Below, in pieces: positions 45,764 through 56,422 of a stretch of 64,000 nucleotides of DNA. Source of the DNA: Actinocrinis sp035653575 (lineage in GTDB: Bacteria > Actinomycetota > Actinomycetes > Streptomycetales > Catenulisporaceae); contig NZ_DASRBQ010000009.1 in the NCBI RefSeq assembly GCF_035653575.1, forward strand, positions 8,511 through 72,510, read 5' to 3'. Position numbers and translations under genes: made by a program. Below the pieces are notes generated by a model, which saw nothing but the letters and a program-made list of their open reading frames with translations, ran no database searches and was not told where the DNA came from. Position 1 is the first letter of the stretch; the number at the start of each line of letters is the position of its first letter.

Positions 45764-46684
45764 CTTCGGCGCCGTGGCCCGGCGGATGTCCGGCTCCAGA
45801 TAGATCACCCGGGCGATCGGCACCGCCTCGCGCACCCGGCGCTCCGCCGCGTCGATCGCCCGCGCCACCTCGAGCGCGGTGTCGTCGTGGTCGACCGCGA
45901 TCTTCGCCGCCACCAGCAGCTCGTCCGGGCCCAGGTGCATCGTGCGCATGTGGATCACCGAGTTGACCACTGCGCCGTCCACCAGCGCCGCGCGGATCCG
46001 CCGCACGTCGTCCGCGCTCGCGCCCTCGCCGAGCAGCAGGCTCTTGGTCTCGATCCCGAGCACCGCCGCGGCCGTGCCGAGCAGCAGGCCGATCGCGAGC
46101 GTGGCGATGCCGTCCCAGACACCGCTGTGCGTGGCCAGCGTCAGCAGCACCCCGAAGAACGCCAGGATCAGACCGATCAGCGCGCCGAAGTCCTCCAGCA
46201 GCACCACCGGAAGCTCCGGCGCCTTCGCGTGCCGCACGAACTGCGACCAGCTCTGCGAGCCGCGCTCGTGGTTCGACTCGGCGATCGCGGTCCGGAACGA
46301 GAAGCCCTCCGCGACCATGGCGAACACCAGCACGCCGATCGGCCAGGCCCAGTTCTCCAGCGGATGCGGGTGGCTTATCTTCTCAACGCCTTCATACACT
46401 GCGAACAGCCCGCCGAGGCTGAACAGCACGATCGAGACCAGGAAGCCGTAGACGTAACGTTCGCGGCCGTAGCCGAAAGGGTGCTGCTCGGTGGCCTCCC
46501 GGTTCGCCCGCTTGCCGCCGACCAGCAGCAGCACCTGGTTGCCCGAGTCGGCGATCGAGTGGATGCCTTCGGCGAGCATCGAGGAGGAGCCGCTGAACCC
46601 GAAGGCGACCAGTTTCGAGGCCGCGATCGCCAGGTTCGCGCCCAGCGCGGTCACGATCGCCCTGCTGCCGCCAGCGGTACTCAT
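45752..46684 (-). CDS. Cation diffusion facilitator (CDF) efflux protein
   Basis: 310 residues. Six membrane helices, metal motif HSIADSGNQ (His42, Asp46), LLEDFGALIGL in helix 5, and a cytoplasmic C-terminal domain with HMRTMHLGPDELLVAAKIAVD. CDF proteins export Zn, Fe or Mn in exchange for protons. The helix-5 acid pair differs from the HxxxD of zinc-type members, closer to the manganese/iron-type actinobacterial group, so metal choice is uncertain. Its end overlaps the FUSC-like gene. Confidence 0.9.
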   Translation of the reverse strand: MSTAGGSRAIVTALGANLAIAASKLVAFGFSGSSSMLAEGIHSIADSGNQVLLLVGGKRANREATEQHPFGYGRERYVYGFLVSIVLFSLGGLFAVYEGVEKISHPHPLENWAWPIGVLVFAMVAEGFSFRTAIAESNHERGSQSWSQFVRHAKAPELPVVLLEDFGALIGLILAFFGVLLTLATHSGVWDGIATLAIGLLLGTAAAVLGIETKSLLLGEGASADDVRRIRAALVDGAVVNSVIHMRTMHLGPDELLVAAKIAVDHDDTALEVARAIDAAERRVREAVPIARVIYLEPDIRRATAPKSAG

Positions 46685-46717
46685 CGCCGAATGTCACCCT
46701 GCCGTCGTCCGGTGTCG

Positions 46718-46743
46718 TCGAGCGGGCCGCCCGGCCCGCTCGA
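46718..46743 (-). terminator. Hairpin downstream of the Ser/Thr kinase gene
   Basis: Perfect 12-base arms (46718-46729, 46732-46743) 45 bases past the stop at 46788. Only two bases separate the arms, so the top pairs will open. Confidence 0.6.
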
Positions 46744-46787
46744 TTGCGGTCACCCTACCGGCTGCCGGCGGTGTGGATCACGGGCCG

Positions 46788-48353
<1,566 letters not shown>

Positions 48354-48359
48354 CCCGGG

Positions 48360-48387
48360 ATTATCGCCTGTCCGGCGTAACGGTCAG
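48360..48387 (-). promoter_or_regulatory. Predicted promoter of the kinase gene, leaderless type
   Basis: On the minus strand CTGACC, 16-bp spacer, GATAAT ending six bases before the ATG at 48353, so the transcript probably starts at the start codon. Confidence 0.5.
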
Positions 48388-48460
48388 GTGAAACCGTGCA
48401 AGCTTTGGCGACTCGTAAGATCCCGATCAGCTGGACACACCCGGCGAGCGCGATGAACCG

Positions 48461-49216
48461 TCAGTTCACGAGCCCGTTGACGACGTTGTCCAGGGCCATC
48501 TGCAATATGGCGTCCTGTGCTGCTTTGTCACCCAGATCGAGCGGGCCGTCCAGCAGGAGGGTGGCCAGGCCGTGCACCATCGCCCAGGCGGGGATCTCGG
48601 CGTTGGGGCGGCGCTCCGGGCGCAGCAGACCCAACTGCACGAGCAGGTCGAGGCTCTCGCTCAGGATCTTGAACGCGCGGTAACGACGCAGATCCCTGAC
48701 TCCAGGTGCCGCACCATCCGCATCCGCACCGTCCGGCTGCCCGTGATCACCGCTTTCGGCCTGAACCTCGTCGTCTGCCTCGCTCGCGGGCTGCGCAGTG
48801 TGGCAGAACGCGGTACGAAACAGGCCGGGCTCCTCAAGTGCGAAGTGCAGATACGCGAAGCCGACCGCGGTAAGGCGGCGTAGCGCCTCGAAGGCGGGAT
48901 CCGCCTCCGGTTCCGCGGCGTTGACGCGGGCCTCCATGGCGTCGGCGAGTTCCTGCTGCGCCCGCAACTTGACCGCGTACAGCAGGTCGTCGTGCCCCGC
49001 GAAATGCCGATACGCCGCAGCCGGGGACACTCCGACCCGCCGCGCCGCCTCGCGCAGCACCACGGCGTCGGGGCCGCCCTCGCGAGCCAGGGCGACAGCC
49101 GCGCTGGTCAGCGCGTTGGCCAGGTCGCCGTGATGGTAACGCGCGCGGCCGAGTCCGGTGGCGGCCTCGGCTTTCGGGCCTGCCTCGGCCCCGGCGTGCG
49201 CGTTCATGCCCGCCAT
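48461..49216 (-). CDS. TetR-family regulator
   Basis: 251 residues if the ATG at 49216 is used (248 from the ATG at 49207); AGGTG lies just upstream. HTH about 20-70: ALTSAAVALAREGGPDAVVLREAARRVGVSPAAAYRHFAGHDDLLYAVKLRA. The C-terminal ligand domain carries a Glu/Asp-rich insert (about 150-175). It is divergent from the MMPL transporter, and a perfect 11-bp inverted repeat lies between the two, so it is probably the repressor of the transporter gene. Inducer unknown, perhaps a lipid or drug. Confidence 0.9.
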   Translation of the reverse strand: MAGMNAHAGAEAGPKAEAATGLGRARYHHGDLANALTSAAVALAREGGPDAVVLREAARRVGVSPAAAYRHFAGHDDLLYAVKLRAQQELADAMEARVNAAEPEADPAFEALRRLTAVGFAYLHFALEEPGLFRTAFCHTAQPASEADDEVQAESGDHGQPDGADADGAAPGVRDLRRYRAFKILSESLDLLVQLGLLRPERRPNAEIPAWAMVHGLATLLLDGPLDLGDKAAQDAILQMALDNVVNGLVN

Positions 49217-49247
49217 TATCACCTGCGCCCTTCGGGACTCCGGGATG

Positions 49248-49276
49248 TTGACGTCGTTCACATTGCTCGGTACCGT
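49248..49276 (+). promoter_or_regulatory. Predicted promoter for the MMPL transporter
   Basis: TTGACG (49248-49253), 17-bp spacer, TACCGT (49271-49276). The -35 box overlaps the left arm of the TetR operator. Confidence 0.55.
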
Positions 49277-49302
49277 GGCCTTACCCGCGAAGTGAACGAC
49301 GT
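49251..49302. promoter_or_regulatory. TetR operator candidate (inverted repeat)
   Basis: Arms ACGTCGTTCAC (49251-49261) and GTGAACGACGT (49292-49302), perfect, 30 bp apart. Could be two sites bound by two dimers flanking the promoter, which would block transcription both ways. Confidence 0.6.
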
Positions 49303-49486
49303 ACACATTGGGTGCCTCAAGTATGACGGCGCTGCGCGGAGCGGACAACGGGCAAGGCCACTGCCGGCAAGGCCGGACGGCAGCGCGGCGGTAGGCCGGT
49401 GGCGACATCAGCAGGTGGCGGCGAGCAAGCAGCCACAGGCAGGCAGTGACACAGGGGACGGCGATCCACCGATGGAGGGCGGACGG

Positions 49487-51727
49487 ATGCTTCACCGGCT
49501 TGGCGATTTGATGTACCGGCGGGCAAGACTCGTGCTGCTGGTGACGGGCATTTTGTTAGCAGTGGCGGCGGTGATCGGCGTCGGTGCTTTCGGAAAGCTG
49601 CAAGGCGGCGGCTTCGACGACCCGAACTCGGCGTCGACGAAGGCCGCCCACCAGATCGACGCGCGTTTCGGCGGCCAGGACAACCTGATCCTGCTCGTGC
49701 GCGCGCAACACGGAACGGTCGATTCCCCGGACGTGCAGAGCGCCGGGCTGCGGCTGAGCAACGCGCTCGAAGCACGCACCGCGACGATCGACCGCGTCAC
49801 GTCTTACTGGACCACCCCGGCGCCGGCGCTGCGTTCGAAGGACGGCACGCAGGCGATGGTGCTGCTGCACATCAAGGGCGACGACCAGCAGGTCACCGAC
49901 GGCGCCAAGAGCCTGATCGCCACGTACACGGCGCCCGGCGCGGGCATCGGCAGTCCGGCGATCTCGGCCCTGGCCGGCGGCGACGCGGCGGTCAACGTGC
50001 AGGTCAACGCCCAGGTAGGCAAGAGCCTTGCGCTGGCCGAGGGAATCGCCGTGCCGCTCATCCTCATCCTGCTGATCTTCGCCTTCGGCAGCGTGGTCTC
50101 CGCGCTGCTGCCGCTGGCGATCGGCGGCATCGCGATCCTGGCGACCTTCGCCGAGCTGTTCATCCTCGGCTCGATCACCAACGTGTCCATCTACGCGATC
50201 AGCCTGACCACCCAGCTCGGCCTCGGCCTCGGCATCGACTACGCGCTGCTGATGGTCAGCCGCTTCCGCGAGCAGCTCGCCGCCGGGCAGGACGTGCGCG
50301 AGGCGGTCGTGCACACTACGGCCACGGCCGGTCGCACGGTCCTGTTCTCGGCGACCACCGTCGCCGTGGCGCTCACCGCCCTGCTCATCTTCCCGCAGTA
50401 CTTCCTCAAGTCCTTCGCGTTCGCGGGTATCGGCGTCGCGCTGATCGCCGCGATCAGCACGGTCATCGTCATCCCGGCGCTGCTCGCGCTCCTCGGGCAC
50501 CGGGTCAACGCGGGTCGCCTGCGCTGGGCCGCATCAGGGCGCGGAGACGCCTCGCCGCTGTGGGGCCGGATCGCCCGCGGCGTCACCCGTCGGCCGGTGC
50601 TTGCCGCGCTGCCGGTGCTGGCCGTGCTTCTGGTCGCCGCGTCCCCGTTGCTCGGTGTGACTTTCGGCACGCCGGACCAGACCGTGCTGCGGCCCGGGAT
50701 GTCCAGCCGGCAGGTCTCCGAAGCCGTCAGCGCGGACTTCTCGGGCAACACCGCGACGACCGTCAACGTGATCACTTCCGGACCCGTCGCGTCCACCGCC
50801 GCGAACGCCAACTACGCGCGTCAGCTCTCGACATTGCCCGGCGTCGTCCGAGTCGACAGCAGCGCCGGAACCTTCGCGGCCGGTCAGGCCGCGCAGGGTG
50901 ACCCCGGCAACGCGGCACTCGGCAACGCGGCGGCGCAGCGGTACACGGTCGTCATCGCGCCCGACCCGACTTCGTCGGCCGCGCAGCAGCTCGTCGGCGA
51001 CATCAGAGCACTGCCTGGGCCGGATCATGTCGGGACGCTGGTCGGCGGGCGCACCGCGGCGCTGGTCGACGCCAAGAGCTCGATCGGGTCGCACCTGCCC
51101 TGGGCGCTGCTGATCGTGGTGATCGCCACCTTCCTGCTGTTGTTCCTGTTCACCGGCAGCGTGATCCAGCCCCTCCGGGCCCTGATCGTCAATGGTCTGA
51201 GCCTGTCGGCGGCGCTCGGCGTGATGACCTGGGTCTTCCAGGACGGCCATCTCACCTCCCTGCTGGCCGCCACGCCGCGGCCGATGGACACCTCGATGAC
51301 AGTGCTCGCACTCTGCCTCGCCTTCGGCCTGTCGATGGACTACGAGGTCTTCCTTACCAGCCGTATCAAGGAGATGCACGATCAGGGCGCAGATACGACC
51401 ACCGCGGTCGTGCACGGCCTGGCTCGCACCGGACGGATCGTGTCCACGGCCGCCGGACTGCTCGCGGTCACCTTCTTCGCCTTCGGGACCAGCAGCGTCA
51501 GCTTCCTGCAGATGCTCGGGCTCGGCGCCGGACTCGCCGTGCTGCTTGACGCGACCCTGATACGCGGGGTGCTCGTGCCGTCGGTCACCGCGCTCGCCGG
51601 AGAGCGCATCTGGTACGCCCCGAGCTGGCTGCGCGCGGCGCATCGCCGCATCGGACTGACCGAAGGACCAGTGACTGAACAACCGGACAGCCGCTACAGT
51701 CAACTGGCACACGCAGACAACGGTTAG
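49487..51727 (+). CDS. MMPL-family (RND-type) membrane transporter
   Basis: 746 residues from the ATG at 49487, with GGAGGG before it; an ATG five codons earlier contains that site. About 12 membrane helices in two halves, each with a large outside loop after the first helix. Motif GLGIDYALLMVSRFREQLAAG and the matching second-half LSMDYEVFLTSRIKEMHDQG are the proton-relay regions of MMPL proteins. In actinomycetes these export lipids, siderophores or antibiotics. No lipid or polyketide synthesis gene is near, so the substrate is open. Probably controlled by the divergent TetR protein. Confidence 0.92.
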   Translation: MLHRLGDLMYRRARLVLLVTGILLAVAAVIGVGAFGKLQGGGFDDPNSASTKAAHQIDARFGGQDNLILLVRAQHGTVDSPDVQSAGLRLSNALEARTATIDRVTSYWTTPAPALRSKDGTQAMVLLHIKGDDQQVTDGAKSLIATYTAPGAGIGSPAISALAGGDAAVNVQVNAQVGKSLALAEGIAVPLILILLIFAFGSVVSALLPLAIGGIAILATFAELFILGSITNVSIYAISLTTQLGLGLGIDYALLMVSRFREQLAAGQDVREAVVHTTATAGRTVLFSATTVAVALTALLIFPQYFLKSFAFAGIGVALIAAISTVIVIPALLALLGHRVNAGRLRWAASGRGDASPLWGRIARGVTRRPVLAALPVLAVLLVAASPLLGVTFGTPDQTVLRPGMSSRQVSEAVSADFSGNTATTVNVITSGPVASTAANANYARQLSTLPGVVRVDSSAGTFAAGQAAQGDPGNAALGNAAAQRYTVVIAPDPTSSAAQQLVGDIRALPGPDHVGTLVGGRTAALVDAKSSIGSHLPWALLIVVIATFLLLFLFTGSVIQPLRALIVNGLSLSAALGVMTWVFQDGHLTSLLAATPRPMDTSMTVLALCLAFGLSMDYEVFLTSRIKEMHDQGADTTTAVVHGLARTGRIVSTAAGLLAVTFFAFGTSSVSFLQMLGLGAGLAVLLDATLIRGVLVPSVTALAGERIWYAPSWLRAAHRRIGLTEGPVTEQPDSRYSQLAHADNG

Positions 51728-51805
51728 TCGGTTAGTCGGTCTTCGAGGTCGGCCCGGACGCGGTCCGGCCGAGGCCGTCGGCTGGCGCGGAAGGGATCCG
51801 GGCCG

Positions 51806-54352
51806 ATGAGCGACGAGCGCGGCTGGTATCAGGGCGGCGAGCACGGCGCCGGGGGCGACGACGGGTTGTCGGAGGCTTACCGGGAGTGGCAGCGCCAGCA
51901 GCAGCTGCAACGCCCCTGGGACCGGCAGCAGCCGTGGCAGCAGGAGGCCGGGACCGAGCCCGCCGCAGGCTCCGGTGCGGGCGCCGAGGCGGCGGCCACA
52001 CCGGAGGCGTCGGCGGACTCGTGGCTGCGGCCGAGTGCCGGCGGCCAGGCGAGCGTCGACCGCAGGACCGAGTACGCGAGGCAGAGCCCTGACGCCCAGG
52101 GCTCCCACGCGTGGCGCGGACCGTCCCGGCAGAGCCCTGACGAAGCGCGGCCGGACGCGGCGCAGCACCGATCGGGGGACCCGGCGCCGCAGCGGCCGGG
52201 CCCGGGTACCCGGCGGCTGGACGCGGCGCCGCAGCAGGGCTCTGAGAGCTGGCTCGGCGGCAGTTCGCCGGAAGCCGGGGCGGCCTCCGGGCTGCCGAGC
52301 GGCGTCGGCGTGCCGCGCGAGGACGACTTCCGGCCGGTCTACCAGCGCGAGGAGACCCCCGAACCGCCGCGCCCGCAGCCGAGCCGCGTGCAGCCGGCGC
52401 TGCCGTCCACGTCCTTCCCACCGCAGCCGCCGCATCCGGGACCGGGCGCGATCTCCGCGCCGAACCCGATGCAGCCGGTGCCGCCGCACGGTCAAGCGCC
52501 GTCGCCGCAGCTGACGCCGCCGCGCCCGCCACAACCGCAGTCGGCCCCCGGACACGGCTACCTGCCGAGGCAAGCGCGTCCGCACGCCGCGTTGCCGCCG
52601 GGACCCGTGCCGTCGCCGACGCCGACCGGCACGCCGCCGCCCTCCGGACCGTCCTCGCCGACGTCGTCGTTCCAGCCGCCGACTCCGATCCCGCCGCAGG
52701 CCCAGCCGCGATTAGACGGACCGCCGCTGCCGACGAGGGCGCGGCACGGCGCAGCTCCCGACAGCGCCGAGGCGGATCGCCCACCGCAGCCCGACTTCGG
52801 TGACCTGCCCACCGGCGCCGATCTGCCCCGCATCTCCGATCCGACCAGGCGCGGCCGCGGCGACAGCGGGCAGTTCAAGACCGGCCAGTTCGACGCGGGC
52901 GCGTCCAGTACCGGCCAGTTCGCTTCCGGGCAATTCGCCTCAGCACAGTTCGACCGCACACAGTTCGAGCCGAAGCCGTTCGAGCCGAACGCCTTCGCAC
53001 CGAATCCCGCGGACACCGGTCAGCGCCCTACGGGACAGCAGCCCACCGGTCAGCGCCCTACGGGACAGCAGCCCACCGGACAGCGCCCAAGCGGTCAGCG
53101 CCCAACCGGTCAGAGCCCCACCAGCCAGTTCGACCCGGACCGGTTCGATTCCGGCCAGTTCCCGACCCGCGGCGGCGGCGACTACTTCGACTCGGGCCAG
53201 CACCGCACCGCGCAATTCGGCGGCCCCGCGTTCGAAGCCCCGCCCCGCCCCGACGCCGCAGGACCTGACGGCCAGCGCCCCGACGCGTTCCGTCCCGAGA
53301 CTTCGCGTTCTGAGCCACCCCGCCCGGAAGGCCTGCGCCCGGGCCAGCCACGGCCCGACGGCCCGCGACCGGGTCAGTACCCTGCCGGAGGCACCCGCCC
53401 CGGCGACTCGCGCAGTGACATCCCCGCGGCGCCCTTCGCGGCTTCACCCGGCCCCTCCTCATCCCCGCCGCCGCCTTCCGGCTCGCGTCCGTCGGGCTCC
53501 GGCGCGCAGCGACCGGGTGCACCCGGATCCGACGCGTGGCCCGGCACACGGTCGCCGTCCGGCGGCCTGCCTTCCTCCGCGACCGACGAGCCGTCCACCG
53601 GATCGATACCGCGCCAGTCGCGGCTTGAGGCCGGCCGCGCCGCCCGCGCTGAGGGCCGCACGAACCGCGACATCGACCTCGACGACGAGGAAAGCCCGCG
53701 CGGCCGCTCCGCCCACGGCCGCAGTTCGCACGGCGCCGGCAGCGGCAGAGGGGAGCACGGCGGCAACAACGGCGCCGCGGGCGGCAACCGGAAGCTGATG
53801 ATCATCGGCGGCACCGTCGGCGTCGTGGTGCTCGCGCTGATCGCCTACTTCGTCACCCGGCCGTCCGGGAATTCCGGTAGCGGCGCGGTCGCGGACCCGA
53901 CCTCCGCCTCTCAGGGCCCGATGAACCAGACCACGACCACTCCGGACGCGGGCGCCATGGCCTCCGCCAGCGCGACGAACGGCGCGATGACCAACGGGTC
54001 GGGCTCGCCGTCCGCCTCGGCCTCCGCGCCCGGGACGACCGGGGCGGCCGCCGTCGACGTCGCGCGCGTCCACGTCGCCGTGTTCAACGCCAGCGGCATC
54101 AGCCAGCGCGCCTCGATGATCAAGGCCGCGCTGGTGAAGGACGGCTTCGCGCTCGCCACGGTCGGCGGCAACATGACGAAGACCACCGCCACGAAGATCT
54201 TCTACCCGTCGACCCGCGCCGACTCGGCCGCGGCCGTGGCCAAGGCCCTCGCCGTGCCGACCGCGAACCTCACCCAGTCGAACACCTACACCGAGGTCAC
54301 CGTCGTCATCGGCACCGACTGGGCGACCGGAGACACGTACCCGGCGGGCTGA
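51806..54352 (+). CDS. LytR_C-domain membrane protein with long Pro/Gln-rich cytoplasmic region
   Basis: 848 residues. Residues 1 to about 655 are disordered and rich in Pro, Gln, Ser and Arg, with two repeat families: (S/D)xGQFxSxQF around 352-400 and GQRPTGQQPT around 405-440. One membrane helix (about 664-684) is followed by a Ser/Ala/Thr stalk and a C-terminal LytR_C domain (about 750-840: VAVFNASGISQRASMIKAALVKDGF, then TEVTVVIGTDW). There is no LytR/Cps2A/Psr catalytic domain. LytR_C stand-alone proteins are probably involved in cell-wall processes outside the membrane; the cytoplasmic tail might be a scaffold. N-terminal part is encoded by strongly repeated DNA. Confidence 0.85.
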   Translation: MSDERGWYQGGEHGAGGDDGLSEAYREWQRQQQLQRPWDRQQPWQQEAGTEPAAGSGAGAEAAATPEASADSWLRPSAGGQASVDRRTEYARQSPDAQGSHAWRGPSRQSPDEARPDAAQHRSGDPAPQRPGPGTRRLDAAPQQGSESWLGGSSPEAGAASGLPSGVGVPREDDFRPVYQREETPEPPRPQPSRVQPALPSTSFPPQPPHPGPGAISAPNPMQPVPPHGQAPSPQLTPPRPPQPQSAPGHGYLPRQARPHAALPPGPVPSPTPTGTPPPSGPSSPTSSFQPPTPIPPQAQPRLDGPPLPTRARHGAAPDSAEADRPPQPDFGDLPTGADLPRISDPTRRGRGDSGQFKTGQFDAGASSTGQFASGQFASAQFDRTQFEPKPFEPNAFAPNPADTGQRPTGQQPTGQRPTGQQPTGQRPSGQRPTGQSPTSQFDPDRFDSGQFPTRGGGDYFDSGQHRTAQFGGPAFEAPPRPDAAGPDGQRPDAFRPETSRSEPPRPEGLRPGQPRPDGPRPGQYPAGGTRPGDSRSDIPAAPFAASPGPSSSPPPPSGSRPSGSGAQRPGAPGSDAWPGTRSPSGGLPSSATDEPSTGSIPRQSRLEAGRAARAEGRTNRDIDLDDEESPRGRSAHGRSSHGAGSGRGEHGGNNGAAGGNRKLMIIGGTVGVVVLALIAYFVTRPSGNSGSGAVADPTSASQGPMNQTTTTPDAGAMASASATNGAMTNGSGSPSASASAPGTTGAAAVDVARVHVAVFNASGISQRASMIKAALVKDGFALATVGGNMTKTTATKIFYPSTRADSAAAVAKALAVPTANLTQSNTYTEVTVVIGTDWATGDTYPAG
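53018..53077 (+). repeat. Two identical 30-bp repeats inside the LytR_C gene
   Basis: Units 53018-53047 and 53048-53077 are identical and code for GQRPTGQQPT; further degenerate copies follow to about 53127. Recent slippage or recombination is likely. Confidence 0.85.
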
Positions 54353-54370
54353 CCGCCCGGATCGCCACGA

Positions 54371-54423
54371 AACCAATCAGGTCTCTGTCTCCCGTTGAAC
54401 GGGAGACAGAGACCTGATTGGTT
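54371..54423. terminator. Perfect 53-bp palindrome between convergent genes
   Basis: Arms 54371-54396 and 54398-54423, 26 bp each, with no mismatch around one central base. It lies 18 bases after the LytR_C stop and 24 bases before the GH1 stop, so it serves both directions. The outer ends give ATTGGTT on either strand, short of a true T-run. Confidence 0.85.
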
Positions 54424-54446
54424 CTTGCCGAGCCGAGCAGGACGCG

Positions 54447-55892
54447 CTACTGCGCCAGGCCCCGCTCCTGCGCGATCAAGTCGCGGTACCAGTGCGCGGA
54501 GCTCTTCAGGATCCGCTTCTGCGTCGGGTAGTCGACGTACACGATGCCGAAGCGCTTGCCGTACCCGTAAGCCCACTCGAAGTTGTCGTGCAGCGACCAC
54601 TGGAAGTATCCGCGCAGGTCGACCCCGTCCTCGATGGCGCGCGCCGCCGCGTCGATGTGGTCGGACACGTACGCGATCCGCTCCGGGTCGTGCACCTCGC
54701 CGGTCGGGCCGACGTAGTCGTCGTTCGCCATGCCGTTCTCGGTGATGAGCATCGGGATGCCGTCGTAGTCCCGGTGCACCCGCAGCAGCAGCTCGTGCAG
54801 CCCGTCCGCGTCGATCGGCCAGTCCATCACCGTGCGCGGCAGGTCCACCGGCGGGAAGGTGAGGTCGCCGCAGCCGGGGTGGTCGGTCACCTCTTCGACG
54901 TGGCCGCTGCCGTCGGGGGCCGCCACGGTCAGCGGCGTGTAGTAGTTGATGCCTAGGGCGTCGAGCCGGGCGTTGATCTGCGCCGGGTCGCCGTCGCGGA
55001 TGAACGACCAGTCGGTGATGCCCGCGGTGTCCGCCAGCACGTCCGCCGGGTACTCGCCGCGCAGCATCGGGTCGAGGAACAGCCGGTTCGCGACTCCGTC
55101 GATGCGGCGCTTGGCCTCCTGGTCCTCGGGGCTGTCACTGGCCGCCCGGACCGCGCACAGGTTCAGCGTCACCGACAACTGCGCCGCCGCGCCGACGGTC
55201 GCGCGCACCGCCTGGACGCCGAGGCCGTGCGCGAGGTTGAGGTGATGCACCGCGGCCAGCGACGCGGCCTGGTCGATCCGGCCGGGGGCGTGCTTCCCGC
55301 TGCTGTAACCCAGATAGGCCGAGCACCACGGCTCGTTCAGCGTGGTCCAGAACTCGACCCGGTCGCCGAGCCGGCGCGCGACGTGCTCGGCGTACTCGGC
55401 GAAGCGCAGCGCGGTCTCCCGGTTGGTCCAGCCGCCCTGGTCCTCGAGCGCCTGCGGCAGATCCCAGTGGTAGAGCGTCAGGAACGGCGTGATGCCGAAG
55501 GAGAGCAGCTCGTCGACGAGCCGCTCGTAGAAGTCCAGGCCGCGCGCGTTGACCGGGCCGCTGCCGGTGGGCTGCACCCGCGGCCAGGCAGTGGAGAAGC
55601 GGTAGGCGGTCAGGCCGAGGTCGGCCATGATCCGCACGTCCTCGCGGTAGCGGTGGTAGTGGTCGATGGCCACGTCGCCGGTGTCGCCGTTGCGCACCTT
55701 GCCCGGCGTGCGCGAGAAGGTGTCCCAGATCGACGGGCCGCGACCGTCCTCGTTCCAGGCGCCCTCGATCTGGTAGGAGGACGAGGCCGCCCCCCAGTGG
55801 AAGCCGGCCGGGAAACGGCGCGGCGGAGCGGCGGTCGCCGCGGCCCCCTGCGTCCCAACTCCGACTCGGGCGGCTCCCGCGGTGACTGTCAT
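54447..55892 (-). CDS. GH1 beta-glucosidase
   Basis: 481 residues, usual GH1 length. Family segments: FHWGAASSSYQIEGAWNEDGRGPSIWDTF, acid/base Glu187 in TTLNEPW, nucleophile Glu385 in LITENGMAND, and WSLHDNFEWAYGYGKRFG near the end. No signal peptide, so it should cleave imported cello-oligosaccharides or other beta-glucosides in the cytoplasm. A TGAGAGCGCTCTCA palindrome lies about 180 bases upstream of its start, resembling LacI/CebR-type operators that control cellobiose genes. No sugar transporter is next to it. The first 25 residues are low in complexity, so a later start is possible. Confidence 0.93.
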   Translation of the reverse strand: MTVTAGAARVGVGTQGAAATAAPPRRFPAGFHWGAASSSYQIEGAWNEDGRGPSIWDTFSRTPGKVRNGDTGDVAIDHYHRYREDVRIMADLGLTAYRFSTAWPRVQPTGSGPVNARGLDFYERLVDELLSFGITPFLTLYHWDLPQALEDQGGWTNRETALRFAEYAEHVARRLGDRVEFWTTLNEPWCSAYLGYSSGKHAPGRIDQAASLAAVHHLNLAHGLGVQAVRATVGAAAQLSVTLNLCAVRAASDSPEDQEAKRRIDGVANRLFLDPMLRGEYPADVLADTAGITDWSFIRDGDPAQINARLDALGINYYTPLTVAAPDGSGHVEEVTDHPGCGDLTFPPVDLPRTVMDWPIDADGLHELLLRVHRDYDGIPMLITENGMANDDYVGPTGEVHDPERIAYVSDHIDAAARAIEDGVDLRGYFQWSLHDNFEWAYGYGKRFGIVYVDYPTQKRILKSSAHWYRDLIAQERGLAQ

Positions 55893-56422
55893 GGGGAATC
55901 CCCTCTTCCGGTGGCCCGACCGCAGCCGGGTACACCCCGCGCCGCACCCGACAGCCCCGCGTCGTCGCGCTCACCGAAAGCGCGCTGTCGTGGGCCGACC
56001 ACTGACCGTATTATTCGCCGACCGAGCCCGGTGACGCGAGCGCGGCCGTGTACGGAGCGCCGACCTTGAGAGCGCTCTCACGGGATCAGGATCCCGGTAC
56101 GGACCACCGCTGTCAAACGTGCCTCGCGAACGGGCGTGCGACCAGCGGTTCGAGATGAAACTCGCACCATCCCGCAACGCGCTCGCCGGGCGATCATCGC
56201 GAGCGCCGCGCCGCATGGGGTCGCGCGGCGGTGGCGACAGCTTACGCTCCGTCAGATTTCAGCGGGCGGTGGTGAGGACATTCGTCGAGCCAGTGGGGCT
56301 GGCCGAGAGGGTTGAGTGGCGGGCTGCTGCTTACGCTCCGTCAGATTGCGGTGTGCGCTCGTGGTGGGCGAAGCCGACTGCGGGCCGCACATGTCGAGTT
56401 AGGTGGTGCAACTTACGCCCCG
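55893..56422. other. Gene-free stretch between GH1 and tetR (530 bp)
   Basis: No convincing gene. Contents: leader and probable promoter of the GH1 gene (a TAATAC -10-like box on the minus strand at 56013-56008), the LacI-type palindrome at 56066-56079, and from 56241 the decayed repeats of the tetR 3' end. Confidence 0.6.
56066..56079. promoter_or_regulatory. LacI/CebR-type operator candidate
   Basis: TGAGAGCGCTCTCA is a perfect 14-bp palindrome with the central CG of LacI-family sites, differing from the CebR consensus TGGGAGCGCTCCCA at two symmetric positions. Upstream of the GH1 gene. Confidence 0.6.
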
